NCBI RefSeq assembly: GCF_026262505.1
Contig: NC_067205.1
Coordinates: forward strand, 22,105,585-22,169,584
Source: Trichomonas vaginalis G3
Lineage: Eukaryota; Parabasalia; Trichomonadida; Trichomonadidae
Reading direction: 5' to 3'
Length of the DNA stretch: 64,000 nt
Numbering within the stretch: the first letter of the stretch is position 1; each line of letters opens with the position of its first letter. This document shows, piece by piece, positions 8,268 through 18,239 of the stretch. The notes under the pieces are model-generated. The model saw only the letters and a program-made list of their open reading frames with translations, searched no databases and was not told where the DNA came from. The position numbers and the translations under genes were made by a program.

Positions 8268-9229
8268 AAAATATGAAACAAGTGGTTGTAAAAGTCAGAT
8301 GTCAAAGTTTCTGCTAAGTCGTCAAAATATTCTGTATCTTGCATATGAGAATCTGACGTTCTGACAACTACATATCTTCTGTCAGAACTTTCTAACTTCA
8401 TCGGAACAGCATTGTTTGAAACCATAATGAAGTTTGCAACATTTTCACAAACTCTTTGGTCTTTATATTTTCTTTCAACAACTCCAACTTTATCTGTTAT
8501 AAGACTCTTCAAAGCATCTGAGTTTAAAACTTTTGTTGTATCTATACTTTGAAGTTCGTTACATACTATAAGTTTCATATTCTCTATTGAGGAGTTAAAT
8601 TTACCGCAGATGTTTTCTATGTTTGTCATATTCGGGTTCGAATAGCCCTCTAATAGTTTGCACAAAATATCTGTAAAGAATGTGTTCTTACCTGTTCCTT
8701 GTTTTCCAATTATAATGAGAGCAGTTTCATTCTTAGCACTTGGATGTTGTAAGATGTTTGCAAACCAACATAAGATATACTCATAAACCTTTTCGTTTCC
8801 ATTGCATATAATTTCTTTGACATGGTCTAACCAAGCTTCTATAATATTTTCTTTCCATTCTACTTGTTCATATTTATATCCAGTGAAGATAGAATAGAAG
8901 TTTGGAGAAGGTGTATAGAACTTTATACCTCGAACTGAAAAATCTTCAAGTTTTGACAATAAGATATCCCAAGCATCTAACATCTTCATGCCAACTTGTA
9001 CGACTTTTATTTTCTTAAGTTTCTGTCTACATTCTTGTTCAGACACTATTGTCGCTTTAGGTTTGTTAAAGACTACATCCCATTCTTTCATAACATAACA
9101 TTCTGGGGCAGAGTCGACATAAATGACTAAACGTTTCAAATTCTCGACTGCTTTGTTATAGTCTCGAAATGGACACATATTTCTGAATGCTTGGAAGTCA
9201 TAAAAATCTGAAACATCTATTCTGTACAT
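8264..9229 (-). CDS. superfamily 3 helicase (D5/DUF5906-like), 321 aa
   Basis: Walker A is IIIGKQGTGKNTFF (about residue 173), Walker B is LIVCNELQ (about 217), motif C is NFIMVSNN (about 271), followed by SSDRRYVV with the arginine-finger pair. This order defines SF3 helicases of virophages, Polinton-like viruses and phages; the enzyme unwinds DNA at the replication origin. No primase domain is visible in the N-terminal 120 residues, which may be a degenerate or different domain. The gene lies between the 90-aa companion and the minor capsid candidate. It is the only replication enzyme seen in family A/C. The start follows a TTTTTATAAAA sequence. Confidence 0.85.
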   Translation of the reverse strand: MYRIDVSDFYDFQAFRNMCPFRDYNKAVENLKRLVIYVDSAPECYVMKEWDVVFNKPKATIVSEQECRQKLKKIKVVQVGMKMLDAWDILLSKLEDFSVRGIKFYTPSPNFYSIFTGYKYEQVEWKENIIEAWLDHVKEIICNGNEKVYEYILCWFANILQHPSAKNETALIIIGKQGTGKNTFFTDILCKLLEGYSNPNMTNIENICGKFNSSIENMKLIVCNELQSIDTTKVLNSDALKSLITDKVGVVERKYKDQRVCENVANFIMVSNNAVPMKLESSDRRYVVVRTSDSHMQDTEYFDDLAETLTSDFYNHLFHIL

Positions 9230-9257
9230 TTTTATAAAAATAAAAAAAATATTTTTT

Positions 9258-10087
9258 TTATTCTTGACTTTGTTGTTGCATTTGTTGCATTTGTTGCATT
9301 TGTTGCATTTGTTGCATTTGTTGTTCTTGAGCTATTTGTTGTTGAAGTTGTTCTTTGTAATACAATACTTTCACCAGTTGCATCTTCCAATTCGAAAACT
9401 TTCTGCCGTCATTGACAAATACATAGGACATAAAAGTTTTACAGGAACAAAGTTTGCGTCAACTAATGTCAACGTTATACTTGCCAAAGTGTTTGAGTTC
9501 ACTAAGGTTGAAAATTCTGCATTCGAATGAACAATAGGCAAACCAGCAGAGAAAGTATTGTTTATACGCATAAGTATCTTTTGGTCATAATAGTTTCTGT
9601 CGACATTCGAATAACACTTTGAACCTAAGTTTGAAACAATATATAGATTGTGGTGTGCTTAATGTCAATGGAATAGACATTCCTTGTATGACACCTTTTC
9701 CTGTTATAGGAAACTGTGGTTAAGTAAAAACCAGAAATAAGTTTTGTATTATAGCTCATATCGTTTATAGTAAACTCAGTCGGACATCCAAACATAATGA
9801 AACCTGCTCTAGTTGCAGCACATGTTACACCCGTACTTAAAGTATTAAATAAGTCAACAAAACCTGTTGGTGGTATTATCTGAGTAAGTATCTTCAAAAG
9901 GAGTATTTTTTACCATTCACAACAATAAAGTCTTCTGGTGTCAAAAGAGCAAAACAGGCTTTAGTCGTCATTGTGTTTAAGGTTAGTTTACAATATCGTC
10001 CTTGAGGACTTTGTAAGTTTGTTGTTATAGAATTATATGACTCAGGTTTTTAGTCGTAATAGTATAAACCATTATGTCTTCTGCCAT
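9258..10087 (-). pseudogene. minor capsid (penton-like) candidate (broken)
   Basis: The pieces match the B protein at 34002-34844: SITLTLVDANFVPVKLLCPM here versus VTFTLVDFQDQPVRLLSPM there. The region is also the same length (about 276 codons). A single-jelly-roll penton role is inferred from this late-gene context and from the LxLVDxxxxPV pattern typical of jelly-roll ends. The C-terminus is a Gln/Met-rich tract made by a 9-bp repeat. The copy has several breaks. Confidence 0.5.
9274..9324. repeat. 9-bp microsatellite, about five units
   Basis: GTTGCATTT is repeated about five times. On the minus strand it codes for a (QQM)n tract at the end of the minor capsid candidate. Confidence 0.85.
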
Positions 10088-10330
10088 TTATATATATTTA
10101 AAAGTTTTTTCTGAAAGTGGAGAAGAACTTCATCTAAACTTTCACATGAGGTTTCTTGAAGTTCTCTGTCTAAGAAGTTCAAATATTTTGTAAAGACATA
10201 GAACTTTCCTTTGTCTACACGAACAAACAAAACAGGGTCTTTCATATCGTTCAAAAGTGTGTAAAGTCCTTTACATGAAATAAAGTCTATATTAATTTTT
10301 CTTCAAACATCTTTCAAGAAGTTTTGACAT
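10072..10330 (-). pseudogene. small element protein (broken)
   Basis: Not recognised. Visible pieces include DPVLFVRVDKGKFYVFTKYL and a helical tail. The likely start at 10330 follows a weak upstream box. Its 3' end overlaps the start of the minor capsid candidate by a few bases. It looks broken. Confidence 0.4.
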
Positions 10331-10395
10331 TTTACTTAGCAAATAAATTTTAATGAAATGTTGTGGTCGTCAAATATTTTTAAACGTCTGGGAAA

Positions 10396-10948
10396 CTATA
10401 CTTTTAAGTTCAACGTTTCACCTCCTTTCATAACGTATATCTTGTCAATGACATTATATGAAACACCACAGCAACTAATGTCGGGTTCTATTTCTTTGAT
10501 GTTTATATCGTCTGCCTCTGTCAAAAGTTTCAATAGTTCTTTCAAAACTTCATGAGGTGCAATGACATATGAGTTCACTTTTACAGGGTTGTGTTCGACC
10601 AAGTTTAACATTATACCTAAAGCTTGACAAATCTTCTCCTGNNNNNNNNNNNNNNNNNNNNNNNNNCTCCATGAGTTTGAAGTTTGTCTTTCAGTTGTTG
10701 GTAGTCGTTTCGAATATCTGCAACAGAACTTAAGTCTCTGCTAACTTCAGGATATGTTGGTTTCTTTTACAGGAACAATTGTTTATACCATCTTCGTCTT
10801 CGTATGGTTTCCCCACTTCAACATCTCTGTCTTTGACATTGACAATAACACTTTGACTGTTTGTTTGAGTTGGTGAATTTAACTTCACATCTGCCACCGC
10901 CATTAAACCTTTTGAAACACTTACGCTTCTATTTTTCGGAAATGACAT
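10396..10948 (-). pseudogene. DPDISCCG marker protein, spans an assembly gap
   Basis: Counterpart of the B protein at 42448-43029. Both have a low-complexity N-terminus with a (S/N)(I/V)VI(V/K)N stretch and a C-terminal (E/D)PDI(S/T)CCG motif followed by a KI or QI strand. Function is unknown. The paired cysteines might bind metal or form a disulphide. It is divergent from the gene at 10967 across an 18-bp promoter. Unknown bases at 10642-10666 interrupt it, so its state cannot be fully judged. Confidence 0.6.
10642..10666. other. assembly gap (25 N)
   Basis: Run of 25 undetermined bases. It shows that the surrounding sequence is draft quality, so small reading-frame faults nearby may not be real. 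Confidence 1.
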
Positions 10949-10966
10949 TTTACTTAGAATAAAAAG
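10949..10966. promoter_or_regulatory. 18-bp bidirectional promoter
   Basis: The whole gap between the divergent starts at 10948 (-) and 10967 (+) is TTTACTTAGAATAAAAAG. It reads as the element TTTTA box on both strands when the flanking base is included. Confidence 0.6.
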
Positions 10967-11389
10967 ATGGACGTATTCGGATATCTCTTCGAATTGAAGC
11001 AGAACAAAGTTTACACACACAAACAATACAAATACATTGACAGAATAGTTCTTTATACAAACAATGGTAAATGTTATAGAATAGCAATATTTGCTGAACC
11101 AAAATATTTCCATAAAGCAAAGAAAGTTGGTATAACTGAAATGGTGAAAGTTCTTGACGTTGACAAAAATATAACAACAAAACTTACAGATATTTCTAAA
11201 GGTAAGTTTATCTTACAATATTATGTCAAAACTGGCGCGTACTGTCAATATTTGACGGAGAGAAGTCAGTTCAAGAACAACTTACTGACCTGCTGCCAAA
11301 ATCTGCTCGATGGAAGCTGTCGTTATGCCAATCTGAGGAGCCCCAGCAGGTTTCATCGAACGAATCTTCAAAAAGAGCATCTTCCGTGA
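10967..11389 (+). CDS. small element protein, C-terminus uncertain
   Basis: Not recognised. It begins MDVFGYLFELKQNKVYTHKQ and looks alpha/beta with basic patches. The first 85 or so codons look coding. The remainder overlaps the end of the capsid gene on the other strand and its composition changes, so the true end is uncertain. The start is fixed by the 18-bp divergent promoter. Confidence 0.45.
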   Translation: MDVFGYLFELKQNKVYTHKQYKYIDRIVLYTNNGKCYRIAIFAEPKYFHKAKKVGITEMVKVLDVDKNITTKLTDISKGKFILQYYVKTGAYCQYLTERSQFKNNLLTCCQNLLDGSCRYANLRSPSRFHRTNLQKEHLP

Positions 11390-12888
11390 AAAGTGCTATT
11401 GGTTTTGTAAACTTCTTTGCTCTCAGTTCATCTGGACCGTCTCTGTCACCAGTATATTGTATTTGTACAGTACCAACAGTTGAAATACCACCCATAAAGT
11501 CTTCTGAGTCAGCAAATGGAATGCCAAGCCAAAAGTTTGAACGGTCTCCATTTGTATATTGAGTTTTTTGACCTCCTGTATGAGTCCATACTTTCACAAT
11601 ATGGCATAATAGAACTTTGCATTTCAGGGTTAATGGTTGTTGTGAAGTTGTTGTTTAAAGTTCATAGCATCTAATGTCAAGTTGTATGACCTCATATCCT
11701 CAACTGTAGAATATTCTTCTCTTGGATAATATTTGCCATCTATGTTTATATGATATTTAATACCGGGGTTGTAGAAACAAGAATAGTCATTTATAGTTCG
11801 TCTGAACAGTACAAACATAGTAATCTGCATGTTTCTTGCAGTTTTAAAGCAATATCTGTTCTTGCACCTGGGTCAGCACTTTGGTTTCCAACTTCACCTG
11901 CAAAGTCTTTGACAGAATATTTGGTGTATAGGGAACATATGGAACTGCAATATATTTGGCAGCTAAAGCATTTGAAATATCTGGGTCCAACATATAGACT
12001 GCAAGTCTGCTTTCTATTCTCTTGCATTCAAACTTTTCGCATGTGAACTTAACTGGGTCCCAAGCAGTTCCAGCAGCATTGAAATAATAGTTTACTTCAT
12101 TGTTGAAGTTTGAGAAACCAAAGTCTAAGTCAACTTTGTCTTTGCAAAATTCGGCGAATGACGTTTGATTTGTTCCCTTTACGTCTGTAAGAGTGAATGG
12201 GTCTTGTTGTTGGTCAATGACTAATTATTTTTGCTTGGAGTAAGTTCAATAGAAATTTTTCCTGCCCAGTTTGGCAAGTATCTTAAAAACCTGAAGATGA
12301 GGAAAGATGACAAAGGAACTCTAAGTTTCAGTTTTACTTTGGTTACTGGTGCTGCATGTTTGTCCAGAAAGGTTAACATAAACTCTGGAACGTTAGGGTC
12401 AAGTCTTCTTATTTTCTCAATATTTGCATACTGGTTGTTTGTTCTCTAGCTTGTGGTTGTACTGAGTTTCTCAAAGCGAACCATTCATAGTTTGCCCATG
12501 TTACTGTTTGAACTAAGTCAGAGTTAGAAATATATCTTATATCCCATGAAAACTTCTGGAGCATATTGGTATCCGACATAGAAAATTCCATTGCAACCTT
12601 TCTTGTCAGACAACTTGCAGAAGGTTTTATTTCAATGTCTTGTTCCACGTATAAGAATGAGTTGTCAATAGAAATAATATGAAACCTGTCGCAAGCAATA
12701 TCTACTGTTGTTGAAGAACCTTCTCCAAACTCACCTACGTTTCCATAAGAAACAGCAGTTGTATATTCGTAAGTTCCAGGAACTATTTCTGACCTTCTAA
12801 TGGCATTGTCGCATTCGTTATACCATTCGGAAACATTTCCGTTCATGGCATCCAAAACTGTTGGCGTTATATTCTGAGCGGCGTACAT
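11282..12888 (-). pseudogene. major capsid protein candidate of family A/C (broken)
   Basis: This is a stretch of about 1.6 kb with beta-rich pieces such as CDRFHIISIDNSFLYVEQDI and SNFWLGIPFADSEDF, ending in a PQIGITT-type tail. Size (about 535 codons), position next to the large structural gene and beta content suggest the double-jelly-roll major capsid protein, but clear similarity to the B candidate at 27820-29532 was not seen by eye. The copy has several breaks. Confidence 0.45.
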
Positions 12889-12920
12889 TTCATATGGGTA
12901 AAAATATAGAATAGTTGAAT

Positions 12921-15900
12921 TTATTTGTCATAATAGAACCCACTCGTACCAAGCTTTACTTTGTCTACTCTTCTTCTTTGGTGTCGCTTTTGGTAACTTC
13001 CCTCTGCTTCAAGTTGTTGCATCTTTGCCTCATGTTCACCTAGTATGTTGTAAATTTCCCATGTCCTTTTTGCCTTTGGGCTCTGGTCGCCCATCTCAGG
13101 TAACCTATATCCTAGAAAGATTTTGTCATAGTTTGTTATTGAGTCGTCGCTTATTTTTGCTGACTCTTTCCTGAGTTTCCGGTTCAAGCTCTTCAAACAG
13201 AGCTTGTCCATATGGAATAAGCTCGTTTCCAAATATATGTTTTTGTAGCCATTCTGGTTTTCTTTCCATGTTACCAACAATATCTTTTGTGAATGGGAAA
13301 GCTTTTACCCAATGTTTCAGTCTTGCGTCATTTATTTCTGTAGTTGGTTTTATTTTGTCAAGGAACATGTTTTTCAAACTAACATTTCATTTGGTACTGT
13401 CCATTTGAGTTTTCTTAAATATTCATCCCTTCTCGGTTCATTCTTTGCAAAGTAAGTTTTTATGACATTTTGTAAACTTTCGTTTGCAAGGTCATGTACA
13501 ATAGGTTCTCTTCCTTCTCTCTCCCTAACTTTCTTCTAAACTCTTCACCAAATATACCATCTTTATGGTTCTGTGTAGTTCTTTGAGATAAATGTTTTAG
13601 AACGTCAGGGTTATATTTTCATCAGCCATGTTCATTTCATACTGGTCCAAAATATCTGCATGTTTCATATCTTTCAATGGCATTAAAGCCGCGCTGAAAA
13701 TACCAGCTATATCTGGTTCACCATTCACTTCCATTGCGTCTACAACTTCTTGGAATTGTGGTTGTAAGTTTATGAACCACCTATCCGGATTAGCTTTATG
13801 ACCCCATCTCATTGTAGTTCCATAGTCTGCAGAAACAAAAGTAGGTTTGTTTCCATATTGGTTAGGTTCTGAATGAACTTTAACAAATGTTTCATTTCTA
13901 TATTGTTTGGTGAAATTTAACCTTTTATTTCACCGAGTTCAGCCAAAGATTGAACGTTATATGGTCGTAAGTAAAAAGGATGTGTTGTATTTGCGTACAC
14001 TTTCTTTCAGTTCTTCCATTCTATGCTGAATATTTCATCTGATGTTGGAGTCTTTTGTATGTCGGCGAACATTTTTCGATATTCTTCTACTATGTCAGCC
14101 GAATTTTTCTTAGACTCTTGGAAAGATTCCATATTCCCGCATACTCTTGTTGAGGGTCAAGATTTTTCGGCTGTTCCAAATCTTCATCTAGTTCTGTGAA
14201 GTTAGTTTCCAAAGGAGGGACTTGTTTGTTTCCTTCAGGCCTTCTAGCTGTTGTTGCTGATGAACTATTTCTTCCATGTCTGGTTGTATCTGAACTTCTT
14301 CCTGTGGAGTTTCTTGTACCTCATCTGCTGGCATTTCATATATTCCGAGACCGTTTTTAAAAAGTTCCCTATCTAAGTCATCCGGACTCATAAACCTTTC
14401 TTCTTTCGTTCCGTCTCTATTTTTTACGCGTTTCATGAAGAGAGTTGAATTATCATTTAGCTTCTGACACCAAATATCTCGGAGTAAATTCAGTCATGTC
14501 ATTTGGATGATATGCTATTAAATCATATCCCTTAGCGAGCTTGTATTTTCCAGGTTTGAAATTATATCTCATTTGGTGCTGAACCATAAAGCTAAATAGG
14601 TTCGGGTCAGTATTTCTTCCTTGAACTTTCTAATAGCTTCTTTATATCTGTCACTAAAGTCAAGAGTATCTGGGTAACCATAGTCTTCCTTAAGCATTTT
14701 TAAAATTCTTGGTTTCCTTGTTCTCTACTTCTTTTATGTCCTTGCTCTGTTTGTGGTTGTTGTTGTGCAGGGTTTTGAACTGTTGGTTGTGGTGCAGTGT
14801 TTTGAACTTTGGTTGTTGTGTTGGTTGTTGTGTGGTTTTGGTGCATGCCTGTGTCTGTGTCCATGTGACGATGTAAATGTTTTAGGTAGTCCTGGTGCAG
14901 GTGCTTCTCTTGAGGGTGTGGTATATAAGTTCCACCAGCTGGCACATATGTTCCATCTGCAGCATAATGTCCTACCTGACTTTTCGTTTTTAAGAAAGCA
15001 TTTACTAGGTCTGTTTGGTCTGTTGTAACTCTTTTTCTTGACTTTCCACAAACAGTTGCTCTAACGGCGTCATAGGCACTTTGAACTGCCTGTCTCGTTG
15101 CTGCATCTGTTATTTTTCTCATATTTTGTGCTACTTCTCTTAACTCGTTGTCGAAACCTTCAGACTTTCAGTTTCTTTCAGATGAGAAGTCGTTCACTAG
15201 TTTCACCTTACTATGAAGAGCTTCGAAGGCGTTCTTAAAGTCAGCATTCATTAAAGCTTCATTTGAACTGTCTTCATCCGCTTGTATTTTTGTCCTTATT
15301 GACCCTATAAGTTGGGCTGCTTTGGCGTTGGCTTGGGCATCTAAACCAGTCATTATTAGCTTTTATATATTCTGCGCTTTTCATTGCCTTTTGCATGGCT
15401 GCGTCGTATTTTTACTTTCTTGTGCTAAATTCATACTGTACGGTTTGGTTTTGCAACTGTGAAAAGTTTTTCTGCCTTTACATTTGCTTCAACTTCTTTT
15501 TTATACTCATCGCTATCCATATATGTCTTCAGGGCTTTTTGTTTTATTTCTTATCTTTCAGTACTTTATATTGAGTAGTATGGTTTTTCAAATTTATAAC
15601 ATCTTGTTCCATTTTTGCTACTTCTGCTGCTTTTTCTGACACTTTTTTCGCATATTCCTCTGTACTTAGTTCTTTCAGTTGTTCTTCTTTCTTCTTTTTC
15701 TCTACGTTTAACTCATTGAGTTTTTTGTGTGTCTGTCATATTCTAGTTTCTTTTCTGTTTCACTTATTTGTTTCTGTATGTCTATGTTTGACTTTTTGAC
15801 ATCTGTTATTTGATTTTTGAGTGAACTCAAATTCATTTGACTTTGAGGGTTATAAGCTGTTCCGTCTGCAGCTCCACCATAGCCTGCCATTTTCGCTAAA

Positions 15901-16094
15901 AGTGCCGCTCTTAAACCTCCACTCTGTGCACCAATAACTCGGTTTAAAAGCATAGGGTTGCTTGACATTTGTTGCAACATAGTGGGGTCATTCATAATTT
16001 GTTGTTGCAACTGTTGTTGTGGTGTCAGTTTTACTATTGGATGTTTCAATGCTCTCTTCCTCTTACGTATATTCTTACGTAGCTTACGTGGCAT
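12921..16094 (-). pseudogene. large low-complexity structural protein, copy 1 (broken)
   Basis: The region would correspond to a protein of about 1050 residues. Its N-terminus is very basic (MPRKLRKNIRKRKRALKHP), followed by a Gln/Met/Asn-rich stretch, a Gly/Ala-rich piece (LRAALLAKMAGYGGAADG), coiled coils, and Pro/Thr/Gln/His-rich parts near 14750-14950. The basic start suggests a DNA- or core-binding virion protein. By size and low complexity it may be the counterpart of the 1137-aa B protein, although sequence similarity is not evident. It is broken many times, and most of it is present again at 18240-21174. Confidence 0.5.
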
Positions 16095-16652
16095 TTTAAG
16101 TGAAGTTAAAAAGCGGTTTTTGACAGATGTTTATATGACACTTTTTGTTCAGCCAAAAAACTACTCGGTCAAAGTGTTGTCGGTTTTGTAAAATAACCGT
16201 CCTCTCTCATATTCTATCTTGTCATATATAAACTCATAGTCATGATTGTCCTCTAACCATCTCATAACGGTTTCCAAACCACTTTTATCGGATGTAAAGT
16301 AAAAGCATGGATGGTTATGTAAAACGTCTAAAGTTTCTAAAGAGTCTCTCAAAGTCCAGTCTACTTGGTATTGAAAATCCCATGTGTTATAGAACGGCGG
16401 GTCCACTATAAAGAAAACATTTTCCTGTCTTTATATTTTTCATACAAATCTGTCCAATGACATCTCACAAACTCTATACCCTCAATATTTTCTATGTCCT
16501 CTTTGAAAACATTTTAGTAGTTAAGATATAAAACTTTTGACATAAGTGTTTCAATGTCATGAACTCTTATAGAACCACTATATAATAGTCTAGCAGATAT
16601 ACTATCCCAGTCTATATATTCTGCTTTTTTCAAAACCTCTCTCACAATAATC
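13144..16652. repeat. large duplicated block, copy 1
   Basis: This block matches 18240-21736 almost base for base apart from scattered small differences. It holds most of the large structural gene and the 3' two-thirds of the methyltransferase gene. It ends abruptly at 16652, where unrelated sequence begins. Confidence 0.9.
16161..16652 (-). pseudogene. Dam-like methyltransferase, partial copy
   Basis: Matches the C-terminal part of the methyltransferase at 21242-22033, including the DPPFYNTWDFQYQ motif IV region. The block stops at the duplication edge. Confidence 0.8.
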
Positions 16653-18239
16653 TCGAATTTTTGCCTTAACATATCGAGAGAGTGATTCGTGTTTCAGTGC
16701 GCTGATTGGAATGAATTATTATTTTCGAACCTGTTCATTAGTTGCTAAATCAAATAATTGGACAATATGAATCGGGAATTAATAACCGTCCTGAGCAACA
16801 TATTATGATGATACACAAAGGAACAATGAGAGAGAGCTTTTAGATGAATGAATTATAATAAAGTGAAAAATATTACATTTGAGAGTATTTAATATCGGTG
16901 TAAAGAGTATTTGATATTTTAATGATTTAATTCTTGTGATTTATAAATACTGCAAAATGGAATAGATAAGAATCAATGACTGGCGTTCTTCTCCTCACAT
17001 ATATCTATGCCAGGTTCATAGTAAAGAAAAACAAACTTTCCAACTATGATTGAGAATTGCTATTTTGACATCAGAAATTATAATACGCGGGTGGGACTAT
17101 GTTTAGCTCAAATTCAGCTCAAGTCGGAAAACAATAAATCACGTGTTAAATCCTTTTTCCTTCTCATCAAAATCTTCTATTCACAATGGAAATTACGAAA
17201 AGAATATATAAACTAAGGAATCTATTCACGAAAGAATTCTATTTATTGTGCAGCTATGTTAACAAGAAACATATCCGAATTCAGACTATTCAAATATTGA
17301 GTCTTAAATGATGCCTAAAATATTTGCTCAAAACATATGATTAGAATTAGTTTACTTCATTAGCATATCAAAGATGTTGAAATAGTTGTGTATGGAGCCA
17401 ATTGATAAAATTATTGAAGAAACATTTGTTATAAAATTTATATGCCTCCTATAATCTTTTTCTCTTCATCATTCGAATGCTTCAATGAATTTCGTTTACG
17501 CGTTTCAGCATATAAGAACTTCAATTATCTGCCTAAGTCGATAACCACATCATCCAGAAGAGAAAATGTGGAATTCAAGTTTGTAATTTAACAAAAAAGT
17601 ATGTGATATAAAATGAAATCATACTAAGAAACAAAGATGAAAAAGCGGAAAGGGATACTAAAACAATGTTTCAATGGATGACTATCAATACTATCACGAA
17701 TTTAATCCTTTCATCTAAATGCAAAATGTTTATGGTAAAGCGTTTACATATGCAATAAGACCAACTCATTTGGAGTAAATGATAATGAAAAAATTGTACA
17801 ACCACATTCTACCACAACGAAAATTGATTCAGTTAATGTTGTTGTTTACTTGTCAATGTCGTGAATCAATAAAGATGAAGATGTTCAATACGTTTAAGAT
17901 CATTTAGGCTTCAAGATAATTATTGTGGCATATTAAAAAAATAATTCTACTCAAAAAATATTTAGATTCAGTTTGAGCTTATCACATTCTCCGTAATGGA
18001 ATACTGGTGGCTATCAGAGATGTCAACGATAGCAGTAAATCTTACAAGGCAATCAACTATGCACATTAATAAACTTCATAATAATCAGAACTAAAACTGT
18101 ATCAATGAGGACACCACTCCAACATATGAGGCTATCAACTTTCCCGATTTAGTGTTGTCAACTCTTAGAAAATTACATATATATTCCTTGTCACTACATT
18201 TTACATCTAATCCCCCCCGTCCTGTCCGTATTCCGTATG
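16653..18239. other. unrelated AT-rich segment inside copy A
   Basis: About 1.6 kb with no open frame of note and no similarity seen to either element family. The left junction is inside the methyltransferase copy. The right junction is preceded by a C-rich run and GTCCTGTCCGTATTCCGTATG-like sequence (18212-18238). It may be host DNA between two truncated element pieces, another insertion, or an assembly join. Confidence 0.6.

Noticed and set aside
16653-18239. The 1.6-kb spacer as a transposon
   Set aside because: No inverted ends, target duplication or coding frame could be found at its borders.
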